A DNA stretch of 64,000 nt from Segatella baroniae DSM 16972 = JCM 13447 (GCF_000426585.1 NZ_AUFQ01000016.1:1-64000); one strand, 5' to 3'. Positions 18,497-27,599 are shown, numbered from the stretch's first letter. The notes: a model not told the origin generated them from the letters alone. Translations and numbers: made by a program.

Positions 18497-19435
18497 TTAT
18501 ACGAGATATTGCGATGAAATGCTTTCGTTCTCGACAACGCGGCGGATTGTTTCGGCGATCATGTCGGCCACCGAGAGCTGCTTCACCTTGGCGCAGCGGT
18601 TGGAGTAGGGGATGGAATCGGTGAAAACGATTTCTTCCAATGCCGAACCCTGTACGCGTTCGGACGCCGGACCGCTCATGACGCAGTGGGAGGCGCAGGC
18701 GCGCACGCTCTTGGCACCGGCCGCCTTCATGATGTCGGCCGCCTTGGCAATCGTGCCCGCCGTGTCGACCATGTCGTCGACGATGACGACATTCTTGTCT
18801 TTCACTTCACCGATGATCTGCATGCTGTCGACGACGTTGGCGCGCGCGCGGGTCTTGTTGCAGAGCACGAGGGGACACCCGAGATACTTGGCATAGGTGT
18901 TGGCGCGCTTCGAACCGCCCACGTCGGGCGAAGCGATGACGAGATCTTTGAGGTGGAGGCTCTGAAGATAGGGCAGGATGACGCCGGAGGCGTAGAGATG
19001 GTCTACCGGAACATCGAAGAAACCTTGAATCTGGTCGGCATGCAAGTCCATCGTGATGAGGCGGTCGATACCTGCCACGCTCAGCAAGTCGGCCACCAGC
19101 TTGGCGCCGATGCTCACTCTGGGCTTGTCCTTGCGGTCCTGTCGGGCCCAGCCGAAGTAGGGGATGACGGCAATGATGTGGCGGGCGGAGGCACGTTTGG
19201 CCGCGTCGATCATCAGAAGAAGCTCCATCAGATTGTCAGAATTGGGAAAAGTGCTCTGCACAAGGAATACATCACGGCCGCGAATGGACTCTTCGTAGGA
19301 AACCGCAAATTCACCGTCGGAGAAGCGGGTGACGACGAGGTTGCCGAGGGGACAGCCTAAACTGGCGCAAATCTTTTCTGCAAGGTATCTCGTGTTGGTA
19401 CCTGAGAAAACTAAAAAAGAGTTTTTCTCACTCAT
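18497..19435 (-). CDS. prs: ribose-phosphate pyrophosphokinase (PRPP synthase)
   Basis: 312 residues, the usual length. FSGTNTRYLAEKICASLG and RFSDGEF begin the enzyme; GWARQDRKDKPRVSIGAKLV is the ATP/flexible-loop region, TMDLHADQIQGFF the metal site, and VVIVDDMVDTAGTI the PRPP-binding loop. It makes 5-phosphoribosyl-1-pyrophosphate from ribose-5-phosphate and ATP for nucleotide, His and Trp synthesis. Single-gene transcript with its own promoter. Confidence 0.97.
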   Translation of the reverse strand: MSEKNSFLVFSGTNTRYLAEKICASLGCPLGNLVVTRFSDGEFAVSYEESIRGRDVFLVQSTFPNSDNLMELLLMIDAAKRASARHIIAVIPYFGWARQDRKDKPRVSIGAKLVADLLSVAGIDRLITMDLHADQIQGFFDVPVDHLYASGVILPYLQSLHLKDLVIASPDVGGSKRANTYAKYLGCPLVLCNKTRARANVVDSMQIIGEVKDKNVVIVDDMVDTAGTIAKAADIMKAAGAKSVRACASHCVMSGPASERVQGSALEEIVFTDSIPYSNRCAKVKQLSVADMIAETIRRVVENESISSQYLV

Positions 19436-19588
19436 TTCTTGTTGGTTTTATATTACAAATGTTAAGGTGTTGCTGCGGGAAAGCATAGGCTGACAATTGC
19501 TTATGCCTATCTGAAAAGAATAGACGGCCTGAATGGATAATGCTTGGCTGAATCATCATTGTCAACATTGAAACGGTCTTTTCACCTG

Positions 19589-19619
19589 CAAAAGTAGAAA
19601 TTTTATATCAAACAGCCAA
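19589..19619 (-). promoter_or_regulatory. prs promoter
   Basis: Minus-strand TTG (19617-19619), 20 bases, TACTTTTG (19589-19596). The leader to prs is about 150 bases; no riboswitch-like structure was recognised in it. Confidence 0.65.
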
Positions 19620-19638
19620 TGTTATTCTTATAAAAAGC

Positions 19639-19646
19639 TATCTTTG
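19639..19646 (+). promoter_or_regulatory. putative -7 box for the fucosidase gene
   Basis: TATCTTTG on the plus strand, about 115 bases before the fucosidase start and divergent from the prs promoter 43 bases away; -33 element not evident. Confidence 0.5.
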
Positions 19647-19759
19647 CTGGGAAATTGACGGAGGTTGCCGGGCAGGCCGACGAGGAATCGGACGGCGACC
19701 GTCGCCGTTTTGCACAGTACCGCTTTGCTGTAAACAATATACTACATATCTATAATCGT

Positions 19760-21058
19760 ATGAAAAAACTATCCTTATTTGTCATTTCATTGGCGGTTTG
19801 CATGGTTGGCCTTGCGCAATACCGGCCTGCAAAGGAGAATCTGAATGCCAGAAAACAGTTTCAGAACAACAAGTTCGGCATCTTCATCCACTGGGGAATC
19901 TACTCCATGCTGGGCGACGGCGAATGGGTGATGAACAACAAGCACATCAATCATGAGGAATACACGCATTTGGCCGATGGCTTCTGTCCGTCCAAGTTCA
20001 ATGCCGACGAATGGGTGAAGGCCTTCAAGGCGGCGGGCGCCAGATACATCACGTTCACGACGCGCCATCACGACGGCTTCTCGATGTTCAAGACGGCTGA
20101 GTCCAATTATAATATTGTGGACGGCACGCCATACGGAAAGGATGTGGTGAAGGCTTTGGCCGAGGCCTGCCGCAAGCATGACATCGGTTTGCATCTCTAT
20201 TACTCCCATCTGGATTGGCAACGGCTCGACTATCCGCTCGGGCGCACGGGCCTCAAACTGGGACGTCCCACGGACCGACAGGACTGGGAAAGCTATTTCT
20301 CTTTCATGAACAGGCAGCTGACCGAACTCCTCACCAACTATGGAAAGATGGACTGCATCTGGTTTGACGGCTGGTGGGACCACGACCAGGACCCGTCGTT
20401 CGACTGGCACCTGCCCGAACAGTACGCGCTGATTCACAAACTGCAGCCCGCTTGCCTGATAGGCAACAACCACCATGGTGCCGTGAATCAGGGCGAGGAC
20501 ATCCAGATGTTCGAGCAAGACCTGCCCGGACAGAACACTTATGGATTGCAGGGCGACGCTTCGATCAGCGAACTGCCGCTTGAGACCTGTCTGACGATGA
20601 ACGGTGACTGGGGCTACAGCATAACGGACAAGAAATACAAGTCGACGGAGAAGCTGATACAGATGTTGGTGGGCGCGGCCGGGCGCAACGCCAACTTGCT
20701 TCTGAACGTGGGGCCGCGTCCCGACGGGCAGATTCCCGTTGAAGCTCTCGAACGTTTGAAGGGTATTGGGGAGTGGATGAAGGTGAATGGAGAGACCATC
20801 TACGACACCCGCGGCGGCATGGTGGCGCCTCGTGACTGGGGCGTGACCACGCAAAAGGGCGACACGCTCTATGTACACATCCTCAATTTGGCCGACAAGG
20901 CGCTGTTCCTGCCGGTCGCCGCAAAGAGCGTTGCCAAGGCCCGCATGTTCGCCGACAAGAAACCGGTGGGCGTCGTGAAGGCCAACGACGGCGTTCTTCT
21001 TCAGCTTCCGGCCGTCCCGACAGGCGTCGACACCATCGTCGAAGTGCAGTTGAAGTAG
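19760..21058 (+). CDS. secreted alpha-L-fucosidase, GH29
   Basis: 432 residues from the ATG at 19760, chosen because it opens a signal peptide (MKKLSLFVISLAVCMVGLAQ); the frame is open further upstream but without one. GH29 landmarks are KFGIFIHWGIYSMLGDGEW, YITFTTRHHDGFSMF and CIWFDGWWDHDQD, in which the Asp of WFDG is the expected catalytic nucleophile; NLLLNVGPRPDGQIP closes the barrel. It removes L-fucose from glycan ends (host mucin or milk-type sugars) in the periplasm or at the surface. The second catalytic acid/base is not assignable by eye. It appears as a lone enzyme rather than part of a full polysaccharide utilisation locus. Confidence 0.92.
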   Translation: MKKLSLFVISLAVCMVGLAQYRPAKENLNARKQFQNNKFGIFIHWGIYSMLGDGEWVMNNKHINHEEYTHLADGFCPSKFNADEWVKAFKAAGARYITFTTRHHDGFSMFKTAESNYNIVDGTPYGKDVVKALAEACRKHDIGLHLYYSHLDWQRLDYPLGRTGLKLGRPTDRQDWESYFSFMNRQLTELLTNYGKMDCIWFDGWWDHDQDPSFDWHLPEQYALIHKLQPACLIGNNHHGAVNQGEDIQMFEQDLPGQNTYGLQGDASISELPLETCLTMNGDWGYSITDKKYKSTEKLIQMLVGAAGRNANLLLNVGPRPDGQIPVEALERLKGIGEWMKVNGETIYDTRGGMVAPRDWGVTTQKGDTLYVHILNLADKALFLPVAAKSVAKARMFADKKPVGVVKANDGVLLQLPAVPTGVDTIVEVQLK

Positions 21059-21095
21059 GGGAAGAGGAGTGTCAAAACGACAATAATCCAATCAA

Positions 21096-21150
21096 AACGC
21101 TTGTTGTTCAGTTGTAAAGTGTTATTTTTGCAGACTGAACAACAAGCGTT
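21096..21150. repeat. perfect 17-bp inverted repeat around the nspC promoter
   Basis: AACGCTTGTTGTTCAGT (21096-21112) is exactly complementary to ACTGAACAACAAGCGTT (21134-21150), separated by 21 bases. The loop contains the -7 box TATTTTTG and the left arm contains the TTG -33 element; the right arm covers the expected transcription start. No T-run follows, so it is a poor terminator and looks more like an operator for a dimeric regulator. Confidence 0.8.
21101..21130 (+). promoter_or_regulatory. nspC promoter
   Basis: TTG (21101-21103), 19 bases, TATTTTTG (21123-21130). The transcript would start inside the right arm of the 17-bp inverted repeat and carry a ~240-base leader containing 22-bp array 2. 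Confidence 0.6.
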
Positions 21151-21267
21151 CCTTGTTTGATGGCCGATGGCCACGCAGCACAGACAGCTCTTTTCACGCT
21201 TCGCTTCAAAGCGTTGGCAACTCGTTCATTATCAATGGAATATGAATCGTGGCCTGTTTGGGCTGCC

Positions 21268-21368
21268 AAAGCAGCCCTTTGACCGCTTCAAAGGCCAGCT
21301 TTCAGCCGCCGAAAGGGCCGCTTTTGCGAGGCAAAAGGGCTGTTTTTGCAAACAGAAAGGACAGCTTT
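21268..21368. repeat. 22-bp-period array 2, in the nspC leader
   Basis: Five 13-base units at 21268, 21290, 21312, 21334 and 21356, exactly 22 bases apart. The first (AAAGCAGCCCTTT) is inverted relative to the others (AAAGGCCAGCTTT, AAAGGGCCGCTTT, AAAGGGCTGTTTT, AAAGGACAGCTTT). The 9-base spacers all differ (GACCGCTTC, CAGCCGCCG, TGCGAGGCA, TGCAAACAG). The last unit ends six bases before the nspC start codon. Confidence 0.9.
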
Positions 21369-21374
21369 GGTAAA

Positions 21375-22544
21375 ATGGAAGATATGAAGATAGACATACA
21401 GACCTGTCGGGGGATGGACCGACCGATGTATATATTGGAGGAAAACCGCCTGCGGAACAATCTGAAAACCATCCAGCGGGTGGCCCGTGAGGCTGGGGTG
21501 GAGGTCATTCTGGCCTTCAAGGCTTACGCGCTTTGGAAGACATTCCCCATCTTTCGCGAGTATATACACTCCACGACAGCCAGCTCTCTGGCGGAAGCAA
21601 GGCTGGGTTTGGAGGAGTTTGGCAGCCCGACACACACGTTCTCGCCGGCCTACACCGACTATGAAATCGACGAGATAGCACGCTGTTCCAGCCATTTGCA
21701 GTTCAATTCGCTTTCGCAGTATGAGCGCTTTCACCAGCGGGTGAGGCGGCAGAACCCCGCCATTCAGCTGGGGCTGCGGGTCAACCCCGAGTATTCCGAG
21801 GTCGAGACGGATCTGTACAACCCCTGCGCGCCGGGCACCCGGTTTGGCATTGCGGCAGAAAAGCTGCCCGCCGATTTGCCCGAAGACATCGTTGGCTTTC
21901 ACTGCCATTGCCATTGCGAGAGCGGGGCCGACGTGTTTGAACGCACCTTGCACCATATCGAGGACAAATTTGCACGTTGGTTTCCGCAGTTGAAATGGAT
22001 GAATTTCGGCGGCGGACACCTGATGACGCGCGCCGGCTATGACGTCAGCAGGCTTGTCCGGCTGTTGAAAGCGTTTCGCAGCCGTTATCCTTGGCTCCAA
22101 GTCATCCTGGAACCGGGCAGCGCCTTTGCCTGGCAGACGGGACCGTTGGTGTCGCAGGTGGTCGATGTGGTGGAAGACCACGGCATACGCACGGCCATTC
22201 TGAACGTAAGTTTCACCTGTCACATGCCCGATTGCTTGGAAATGCCCTATTCCCCGACTGTCCGTTTCGCGGAACACATGGACGCGCCCGACGCGTCGTC
22301 GACCGTCTACAGGCTGGGAGGCAACTCGTGTCTGAGTGGCGACTTCATGGGCTATTGGAAATTCGACCATCCGTTGGAGGTCGGCGAGCCTGTCATTTTT
22401 GAAGACATGCTGCATTATACCACCGTAAAGACAAACACTTTCAATGGCATTTCTCATCCTTCCATCGGCTTGTTGCACGAAAGTGGCGAGCTGGAAGTTC
22501 TGCGTTCGTATTCTTACGAGGATTACAAGAGCCGGATGGATTAG
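21375..22544 (+). CDS. nspC: carboxynorspermidine decarboxylase
   Basis: 389 residues from ATG 21375 (MEDMKIDIQTCRG); ATG 21384 is nearly equal. The open frame continues upstream through the 22-bp array but that part is repeat, not protein. PLP-dependent fold-type III decarboxylase: VILAFKAYALWKTFP carries the PLP Lys, and HCHCHCESGAD, MNFGGGHLMTRAGYD and VILEPGSAFAWQTG give the other active-site loops; SFTCHMPDCLEMPYSP provides the second-subunit Cys/Asp region. It forms norspermidine or spermidine in the alternative carboxyspermidine route of gut bacteria. The partner dehydrogenase is not in this window. The leader contains unusual repeats that could affect translation. Confidence 0.93.
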   Translation: MEDMKIDIQTCRGMDRPMYILEENRLRNNLKTIQRVAREAGVEVILAFKAYALWKTFPIFREYIHSTTASSLAEARLGLEEFGSPTHTFSPAYTDYEIDEIARCSSHLQFNSLSQYERFHQRVRRQNPAIQLGLRVNPEYSEVETDLYNPCAPGTRFGIAAEKLPADLPEDIVGFHCHCHCESGADVFERTLHHIEDKFARWFPQLKWMNFGGGHLMTRAGYDVSRLVRLLKAFRSRYPWLQVILEPGSAFAWQTGPLVSQVVDVVEDHGIRTAILNVSFTCHMPDCLEMPYSPTVRFAEHMDAPDASSTVYRLGGNSCLSGDFMGYWKFDHPLEVGEPVIFEDMLHYTTVKTNTFNGISHPSIGLLHESGELEVLRSYSYEDYKSRMD

Positions 22545-22651
22545 CCTGATAGTGAAAGGATTATCATGCTTTTGGCCGTATTCTTTCGAAGAAATGGCTG
22601 CCTGAAGCTGAATAAAAAACAAGCGTTGCGTTGAAAAAAGACGCCGAAAAG

Positions 22652-22682
22652 TTTGCAGGAATAAAAAAAAACCTTACCTTTG
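22652..22682 (+). promoter_or_regulatory. promoter of the tRNA cluster
   Basis: TTTG (22652-22655), 19 bases, TACCTTTG (22675-22682): the best match to the Bacteroidales consensus in the window, about 40 bases before the first tRNA. Confidence 0.8.
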
Positions 22683-22723
22683 CAACCGCATTTAGAGAAG
22701 TGCTCCTTTGCAATAAAGGGTTT

Positions 22724-22796
<73 letters not shown>

Positions 22797-22835
22797 CAAC
22801 ATGCTGAACAAAATACCGGAAAGTTTTCTTCTTTT

Positions 22836-22917
22836 GCCCAGGTGGCGGAATTGGTAGACGCGCACGTTTCAGGTGCGTGTGTTTTACGACGTGCAGGTTC
22901 GAGTCCTGTTCTGGGCA
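22836..22917 (+). tRNA. tRNA-Leu (CAG)
   Basis: Class II tRNA of about 82 nt: acceptor GCCCAGG/TCTGGGC, D-arm with GGCGGAATTGGTAGACGC, anticodon stem CACGT-GCGTG around loop TTCAGGT (anticodon CAG), a long variable arm, and T-arm GCAGGTTCGAGTCCTGT. Confidence 0.93.
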
Positions 22918-22944
22918 CTCATTTTGTTCAGCATACAACATTTT

Positions 22945-23028
22945 GGAGAGGTGGCGGAATTGGTAGACGCGCTACTTTGAGGGGGTAGTGTCAATTGTGA
23001 CGTGGGAGTTCGAGTCTCCTCCTCTTCA
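22945..23028 (+). tRNA. tRNA-Leu (GAG)
   Basis: Class II tRNA of about 84 nt: acceptor GGAGAGG/CCTCTTC, the same leucine-type D-arm, anticodon stem CTACT-GGTAG around loop TTGAGGG (anticodon GAG), long variable arm, T-arm GGGAGTTCGAGTCTCC. Confidence 0.93.
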
Positions 23029-23049
23029 CTTTGTTGAACTACTTTGTTT

Positions 23050-23122
<73 letters not shown>

Positions 23123-23154
23123 CTTTTTCTTGACGAGAAACATAAAAGCAATCA

Positions 23155-23694
23155 ATGAACTTATATTTGCGATATTTCGATAAAGAGACATTAGTTTCTA
23201 ATGTTGAAGAAGCCTTGGACTTTCTCTATTCCATACCGGAAATCGGTGTAACTCCCGAATTGGAGGCAGATATTCGAGACTATGTAAACAGCGATGTCCT
23301 TTATCCGAAACGCTATAAAGTCCGTCAACGGGTATATTTCATCATCATCAAGACACTTGCCCCGACCATGATGGACTTCAAACAAAAGAAAGCTGTACGG
23401 CAGATTGTAAACGAAAAGCAGGGACTTGCCGCCACTGCGGTGACGCGGTTGACCGAGAAAGTGCCGGGTTGGTACGAGGGAACGCTCGATTTCAAGCGGG
23501 TTGTCATGATTCCTTCGACGGGCAAGCACGAGTATCGCGACACGCATTTTGTCGTTGCATGCAAGGCCACGTCGGGCTTGGAATGCTATGACAGAATCGT
23601 GGATTACTTGCGTGAACGCGTCGACGGCCGTTCGCAATTCCCCTCTGCCAAAGGCAAGAACTTCCGTTTCAAGTATCTTGGAATGTGGAAGTGA
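23155..23694 (+). CDS. conserved hypothetical protein, 179 aa
   Basis: The protein begins MNLYLRYFDKETLVSNVEEA and ends GKNFRFKYLGMWK, with no signal peptide or membrane segment. Central part: YPKRYKVRQRVYFIIIKTLA and GWYEGTLDFKRVVMIPSTGK. I recall similar ~180-residue proteins of unknown function as widely conserved in Bacteroidales; this is not a database result. It sits 32 bases after the tRNA cluster and 26 bases before ssb on the same strand, suggesting linkage to the ssb-gldE run. No function can be inferred from the motifs. Confidence 0.85.
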   Translation: MNLYLRYFDKETLVSNVEEALDFLYSIPEIGVTPELEADIRDYVNSDVLYPKRYKVRQRVYFIIIKTLAPTMMDFKQKKAVRQIVNEKQGLAATAVTRLTEKVPGWYEGTLDFKRVVMIPSTGKHEYRDTHFVVACKATSGLECYDRIVDYLRERVDGRSQFPSAKGKNFRFKYLGMWK

Positions 23695-23720
23695 CCCCCG
23701 TCTCTCAATGGAAAGCCGCT

Positions 23721-24137
23721 ATGAACAAAGTAATGCTGATAGGAAATGTAGGCAAGGAGCCTGATGTTCGTTATTATGACAACGACCAGGCTGTGGCGCA
23801 ATTCCCGTTGGCGACAACCGAACGGGGATATACGTTGCAGAACGGAACGCAGGTTCCCGACCACACGGACTGGCACAACATCATCATGTGGCGCGGTCTG
23901 GCCAAGGTTGCCGAGAAATATGTCCATAAGGGCGACCGCATTTATGTGGAGGGACGACTGCGCTATCGGTCGTATGACGACCAGAAAGGGCAGCGGCGGT
24001 ATGTCACGGAGATTCTGGCAGACAACATGGAGCTTCTTTCGACGAGGCACGACACCGACGCCGAGAAGAAAACCGCAGCCCAATCGGATGAGCGTAAGGA
24101 AACCGCAAACGACACCAAAAGCCCACTTCCATTCTGA
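23721..24137 (+). CDS. ssb: single-stranded DNA-binding protein
   Basis: 138 residues from ATG 23721 (MNKVMLIGNVGKEPDVRYYD). OB-fold core: AVAQFPLATTERGYTLQNG, TDWHNIIMWRGLAKVAEKYV, KGDRIYVEGRLRYRSYDDQK. The tail is acidic and polar and ends KSPLPF; the C-terminal Pro-Phe is the tip that recruits partner proteins in SSBs. It protects single-stranded DNA in replication and repair. It is followed 83 bases later by gldE, the usual Bacteroidetes order (mutY, normally next to it, is absent here). Confidence 0.95.
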   Translation: MNKVMLIGNVGKEPDVRYYDNDQAVAQFPLATTERGYTLQNGTQVPDHTDWHNIIMWRGLAKVAEKYVHKGDRIYVEGRLRYRSYDDQKGQRRYVTEILADNMELLSTRHDTDAEKKTAAQSDERKETANDTKSPLPF

Positions 24138-24220
24138 TGATAGCCGTCAGAATGGATTTTAGGTTTAGACCAACAGCGTGATAATACGACAAACAGACTT
24201 TATTTTCAATCTTCCGCATT

Positions 24221-25561
24221 TTGGATAGCTCATTTATAACAGACGCGTTTCAGGACATTTATTTTCAAATGCCGACAGCCGGCGTGCTGCTGGCCGCCGT
24301 ATTGGCCGTTGTCCTGCTCCTTTTCTCGGGCTTCGCAAGCGGTTCCGAAATCGCGTTTTTCAGCCTTTCCCCAACCGATATTGCAGAACTTGCACAGGAA
24401 AAGACCGAGCGGGACAGAAAGATACAGCTGCTGCGGGCCGATAGCGAACGCACGTTGGCAACCATACTGATAGCCAACAACTTCGTCAACGTGACGATCA
24501 TCATGCTCTGCAACTATATTTTCGGTTCCGTGTTGCACTTCGGACCGCAGGCATATTGGCTGCAATTCCTCATCCTGACCGTATTGCTCACGTTCATCCT
24601 GTTGCTCTTCGGCGAGATCATGCCCAAGATCTACAGCCGGCAAGACCCCTTGATGTTCTGCCGCAGAGCCGTCAACGGCGTTCTCCTGATACGAAAACTC
24701 TTCTGGCCTTTGGAGACCATTCTGCTGCGAAGCGGCGTCGTTGCCGAGAAGGTGGTGCAGAAGGAGAGCCACGTGCTCAGCGTGGATGAACTGGAACAGG
24801 CGCTGGAATTGACGGACAAGGACGATATCAAGAACGAACAGAGCATGCTGAAGGGTATCATCCGGTTCGGCGACGAGACAGCCAAGGAAGTGATGACAAG
24901 CCGGCAGGACATCGTCGACCTGGACATACACAGCGATTTCGCCACCGTGTTGAAGTGCGTCGTCGACAACAACTACAGTCGGATTCCCGTTTTCCAGAAC
25001 AACGAAGATGACATCAGGGGCATTCTGTATATCAAGGACTTGCTGCCGCATTTGCAGAAGAATGCCAATTTCAGGTGGCAAAGCCTGATTCGGCCGGCCT
25101 ATTTCGTGCCGGAAACGAAGAAGATAGACGACTTGTTGCGCGAATTTCAGGACAACAAGGTGCATATCGCCATTGTCGTCGACGAGTTTGGAGGCACCAG
25201 TGGCATTGTCACGCTGGAGGATATTCTGGAAGAAATCGTAGGAGAAATCAACGATGAGTACGACGAGGACGAGCACATCTATTCCAAATTGAATTTCAAC
25301 ACTTATGTTTTTGCGGGCAAGACACTGCTGAGCGACTTCTGCAAAATACTGAACATCAACGACGACGAGTTCTCCGAAGTGGAGGGGGAAGCCGACACTT
25401 TGGCCGGATTGCTGCTCGAAATAAAGGGAGATTTCTTGAGTGTGCACGAAGTGATAGACTACAAGAACTATACGTTTGAGATTCTCTCTGTAGACGAAAG
25501 GCGGATTACCAAGATCAAAGTGACCGTTCACAAGAAGACCGATGGCACTCCTCAAGATTGA
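24221..25561 (+). CDS. gldE: GldE-type CNNM/CBS membrane protein
   Basis: 446 residues. A DUF21/CNNM membrane domain covers about residues 20-190 (VLLAAVLAVVLLLFSGFASG, FLILTVLLTFILLLFGEIMP), then a CBS pair at about 205-330 (MTSRQDIVDLDIHSDF, VDEFGGTSGIVTLEDILEEI) and a C-terminal CorC/HlyC domain. Relatives include magnesium/cobalt efflux proteins; the version beside ssb in Bacteroidetes is named GldE after gliding motility, though it also occurs in non-gliding species and may support type IX secretion lipoproteins or ion balance. Its end overlaps the next start by 20 bases, implying translational coupling to the phosphopantetheinyl transferase. Confidence 0.92.
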   Translation: MDSSFITDAFQDIYFQMPTAGVLLAAVLAVVLLLFSGFASGSEIAFFSLSPTDIAELAQEKTERDRKIQLLRADSERTLATILIANNFVNVTIIMLCNYIFGSVLHFGPQAYWLQFLILTVLLTFILLLFGEIMPKIYSRQDPLMFCRRAVNGVLLIRKLFWPLETILLRSGVVAEKVVQKESHVLSVDELEQALELTDKDDIKNEQSMLKGIIRFGDETAKEVMTSRQDIVDLDIHSDFATVLKCVVDNNYSRIPVFQNNEDDIRGILYIKDLLPHLQKNANFRWQSLIRPAYFVPETKKIDDLLREFQDNKVHIAIVVDEFGGTSGIVTLEDILEEIVGEINDEYDEDEHIYSKLNFNTYVFAGKTLLSDFCKILNINDDEFSEVEGEADTLAGLLLEIKGDFLSVHEVIDYKNYTFEILSVDERRITKIKVTVHKKTDGTPQD

Positions 25562-26171
25562 GAAACTCGGGTCCGGCGTCCTGTTGGGCCTGTGGGAGAT
25601 AGAGCAGGAGGCAGAGGACTTGCGTCCACTCGTACCCGAATCGATTTGGAAAAAGGTGCTGGCAGACTGCAAGAGCGAGTCACGCCGGAAGGAGACGCTG
25701 GCCGTCTATGCCCTGCTTCATGCCATGACGGGCAATCGTGAGCTTGTCATTTCCCATGAACCGTCGGGCCGTCCCGTCGTGGAAGGCTGGCATATCAGCG
25801 TCAGCCACACCTGTGGCTACGCCGCGGTCATCCTCTCCGAACGCTACAATGTGGCCGTCGACGTGGAGTATATGAGCGGTCGGGTGGACCGGATAGCCGA
25901 ACGTTTCGTCCGCCGGGACGAATGCGCGCCCGACACGATTGGCCGCTTGATCGTCTGGTGCGCGAAGGAAACGCTGTACAAGCTGTACTATGAAGACGAA
26001 CTGCAATACTTTGACATGCGTTTGGTCGAACAACCTGTGCTTGAGACAACCATGACAGCCGATGGAGAAGTCCGTCGGGGCGTCATGGAAAACGTGTTGC
26101 GGAAAATAGCTGTCGGCTTCTGCTACCGGGTGACGCCCGCCTACGTGCTGACATGGGCCGTTGGCCGATGA
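25542..26171 (+). CDS. 4'-phosphopantetheinyl transferase superfamily protein
   Basis: 209 residues. Hallmarks are ISVSHTCGYAAVILS, VAVDVEYMSGRVDRIAERFV (the Asp and Glu that bind magnesium) and WCAKETLYKLYYEDEL (the WxxKExxxK motif). Such enzymes move the phosphopantetheine arm of CoA onto acyl-carrier or peptidyl-carrier proteins. Short Sfp/AcpT-like form; the substrate is unknown since no carrier protein is nearby. It overlaps the end of gldE by 20 bases and ends the ssb-gldE run before a bidirectional terminator. Confidence 0.88.
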   Translation: MALLKIEKLGSGVLLGLWEIEQEAEDLRPLVPESIWKKVLADCKSESRRKETLAVYALLHAMTGNRELVISHEPSGRPVVEGWHISVSHTCGYAAVILSERYNVAVDVEYMSGRVDRIAERFVRRDECAPDTIGRLIVWCAKETLYKLYYEDELQYFDMRLVEQPVLETTMTADGEVRRGVMENVLRKIAVGFCYRVTPAYVLTWAVGR

Positions 26172-26227
26172 GAGGCGGCACAGGTTTCGGGGGGTCGTCG
26201 CATGTAGAAGAGCGATGGGAACAATAT

Positions 26228-26269
26228 AAAAAAAACTCATCTTGGTGCAGAACCAAGATGAGTTTTTTA
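26228..26269. terminator. bidirectional terminator
   Basis: AAAAACTCATCTTGG (26231-26245) pairs with CCAAGATGAGTTTTT (26253-26267); flanking A and T runs serve both the PPTase transcript and the leftward pgk. Confidence 0.93.
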
Positions 26270-26295
26270 GTGTATCATCGAATGACCGTAGGCAT

Positions 26296-27549
26296 TCATT
26301 CGCCCTTGATGGCCGCAACGCCCGGCAACACCTTGCCTTCGATGGCTTCGAGCATGGCGCCGCCACCCGTAGACACGTAGCTCACCTTGTCGGCCAAGCC
26401 GAACTTGTTGACAGCTGCCACGGAGTCGCCGCCGCCAACGAGCGAGAACGCGCCGTTCTCCTGGGTGGCCTGGGCCACGTACTTGGCGATTTCACCGGTT
26501 CCGTGGGCGAAGTTCTCCAACTCGAAGACGCCCACCGGACCGTTCCAGAGGATGGTCTTGGAGCTGAGGATGATCTTCTTCCACGCTGCGAGGCTCTCCT
26601 CCGAAGCGTCCATGCCTTCCCATTCGTCGGGAATCTGGTCGATTGGGAACACCTTGCGCTCCGTGTCGTTGGAGAAGTCCTTGCCGCATACGGTGGCAAC
26701 GGACAGGCTGAGGTTCACACCCTTCTCCTTGGCGGCTGCCATGACGTTGAGTGCTTCAGGCATCAAGTCGTCTTCGTGGAGCGACTTGCCTATCTTGCCG
26801 CCCTGTGCCTTGATGAAAGTATAGCCCATGCCGCCACCGATGATGAGGTTGTCGACCTTGTCGAGCAGGTTCTTGATGACCCCGAGCTTGGAACTTACCT
26901 TAGATCCGCCGATGATGGCAGTGAACGGGTGCTGCGCATTCTTCAACACATTGTCGATGGCGGTCACCTCTTTTTCCATCAGGTAGCCCAACATCTTGGC
27001 GTCGGCGTCGAAGTAGTCGGCGATGACCGCTGTGGAAGCGTGCTTGCGGTGGGCGGTTCCGAAGGCGTCGTTCACGTAGACGTCGGCGTAGGAAGCCAAC
27101 TTCTTGGCGAACTCCTTCTGGCTTTCCTTCATGGCCTTCTTGGCCTCGTCGTATTCCGGAGTGCCCTTTTCAACGCCTACCGGCTTGCCTTCCTCCTCGG
27201 GATAGTAGCGCAGATTCTCCAGCAGAAGGGCCTCGCCCGGCTTCAATGCGGCAGCGGCCTCGTCGGCCTTGGCGCAGTCGGGGGCGAACTTGACGTCGAC
27301 ACCGAGGGCGTCGCTCACGTTCTTGACAATCTGGCCGAGCGAAAGTTCGGGCTTTACTTTGCCTTTGGGCTTGCCCATGTGGCTCATCATGATGAGAGAA
27401 CCGCCGTCGGCCAGCACCTTCTTCAGTGTGGGAAGGGCGCCGCGGATACGGGTATCGTCGGTCACTTTGCCATTTTCATCCAATGGCACGTTGAAGTCTA
27501 CACGAACAATTGCCTTTTTGCCGGCAAAGTTGAATTGATCGATTTTCAT
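26296..27549 (-). CDS. pgk: phosphoglycerate kinase
   Basis: 417 residues from the ATG at 27549 ([20 protein letters not shown]); the frame is open further upstream, but this start matches the family. [20 protein letters not shown] is the signature; [19 protein letters not shown] the substrate site; [14 protein letters not shown] the nucleotide loop. It transfers phosphate from 1,3-bisphosphoglycerate to ADP in glycolysis. Single-gene transcript with its own TATCTTTG box. Confidence 0.97.
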   Translation of the reverse strand: MKIDQFNFAGKKAIVRVDFNVPLDENGKVTDDTRIRGALPTLKKVLADGGSLIMMSHMGKPKGKVKPELSLGQIVKNVSDALGVDVKFAPDCAKADEAAAALKPGEALLLENLRYYPEEEGKPVGVEKGTPEYDEAKKAMKESQKEFAKKLASYADVYVNDAFGTAHRKHASTAVIADYFDADAKMLGYLMEKEVTAIDNVLKNAQHPFTAIIGGSKVSSKLGVIKNLLDKVDNLIIGGGMGYTFIKAQGGKIGKSLHEDDLMPEALNVMAAAKEKGVNLSLSVATVCGKDFSNDTERKVFPIDQIPDEWEGMDASEESLAAWKKIILSSKTILWNGPVGVFELENFAHGTGEIAKYVAQATQENGAFSLVGGGDSVAAVNKFGLADKVSYVSTGGGAMLEAIEGKVLPGVAAIKGE

Positions 27550-27599
27550 TTGTTTTACGTTTATTTTGTGAGTAAAAAATATCGGGTTGTAAACAATCG

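Noticed and set aside
19436..19588. Purine-type riboswitch in the prs leader
   Set aside because: No recognisable conserved core or paired arms could be found by eye.
16737..21058. Polysaccharide utilisation locus
   Set aside because: Two secreted putative glycosidases occur, but PRPP synthase separates them on the other strand and no SusC/SusD pair or hybrid sensor is present.
24220..25672. 480-residue frame opposite gldE
   Set aside because: Antisense to a clear CNNM/CBS protein with coupled neighbours.
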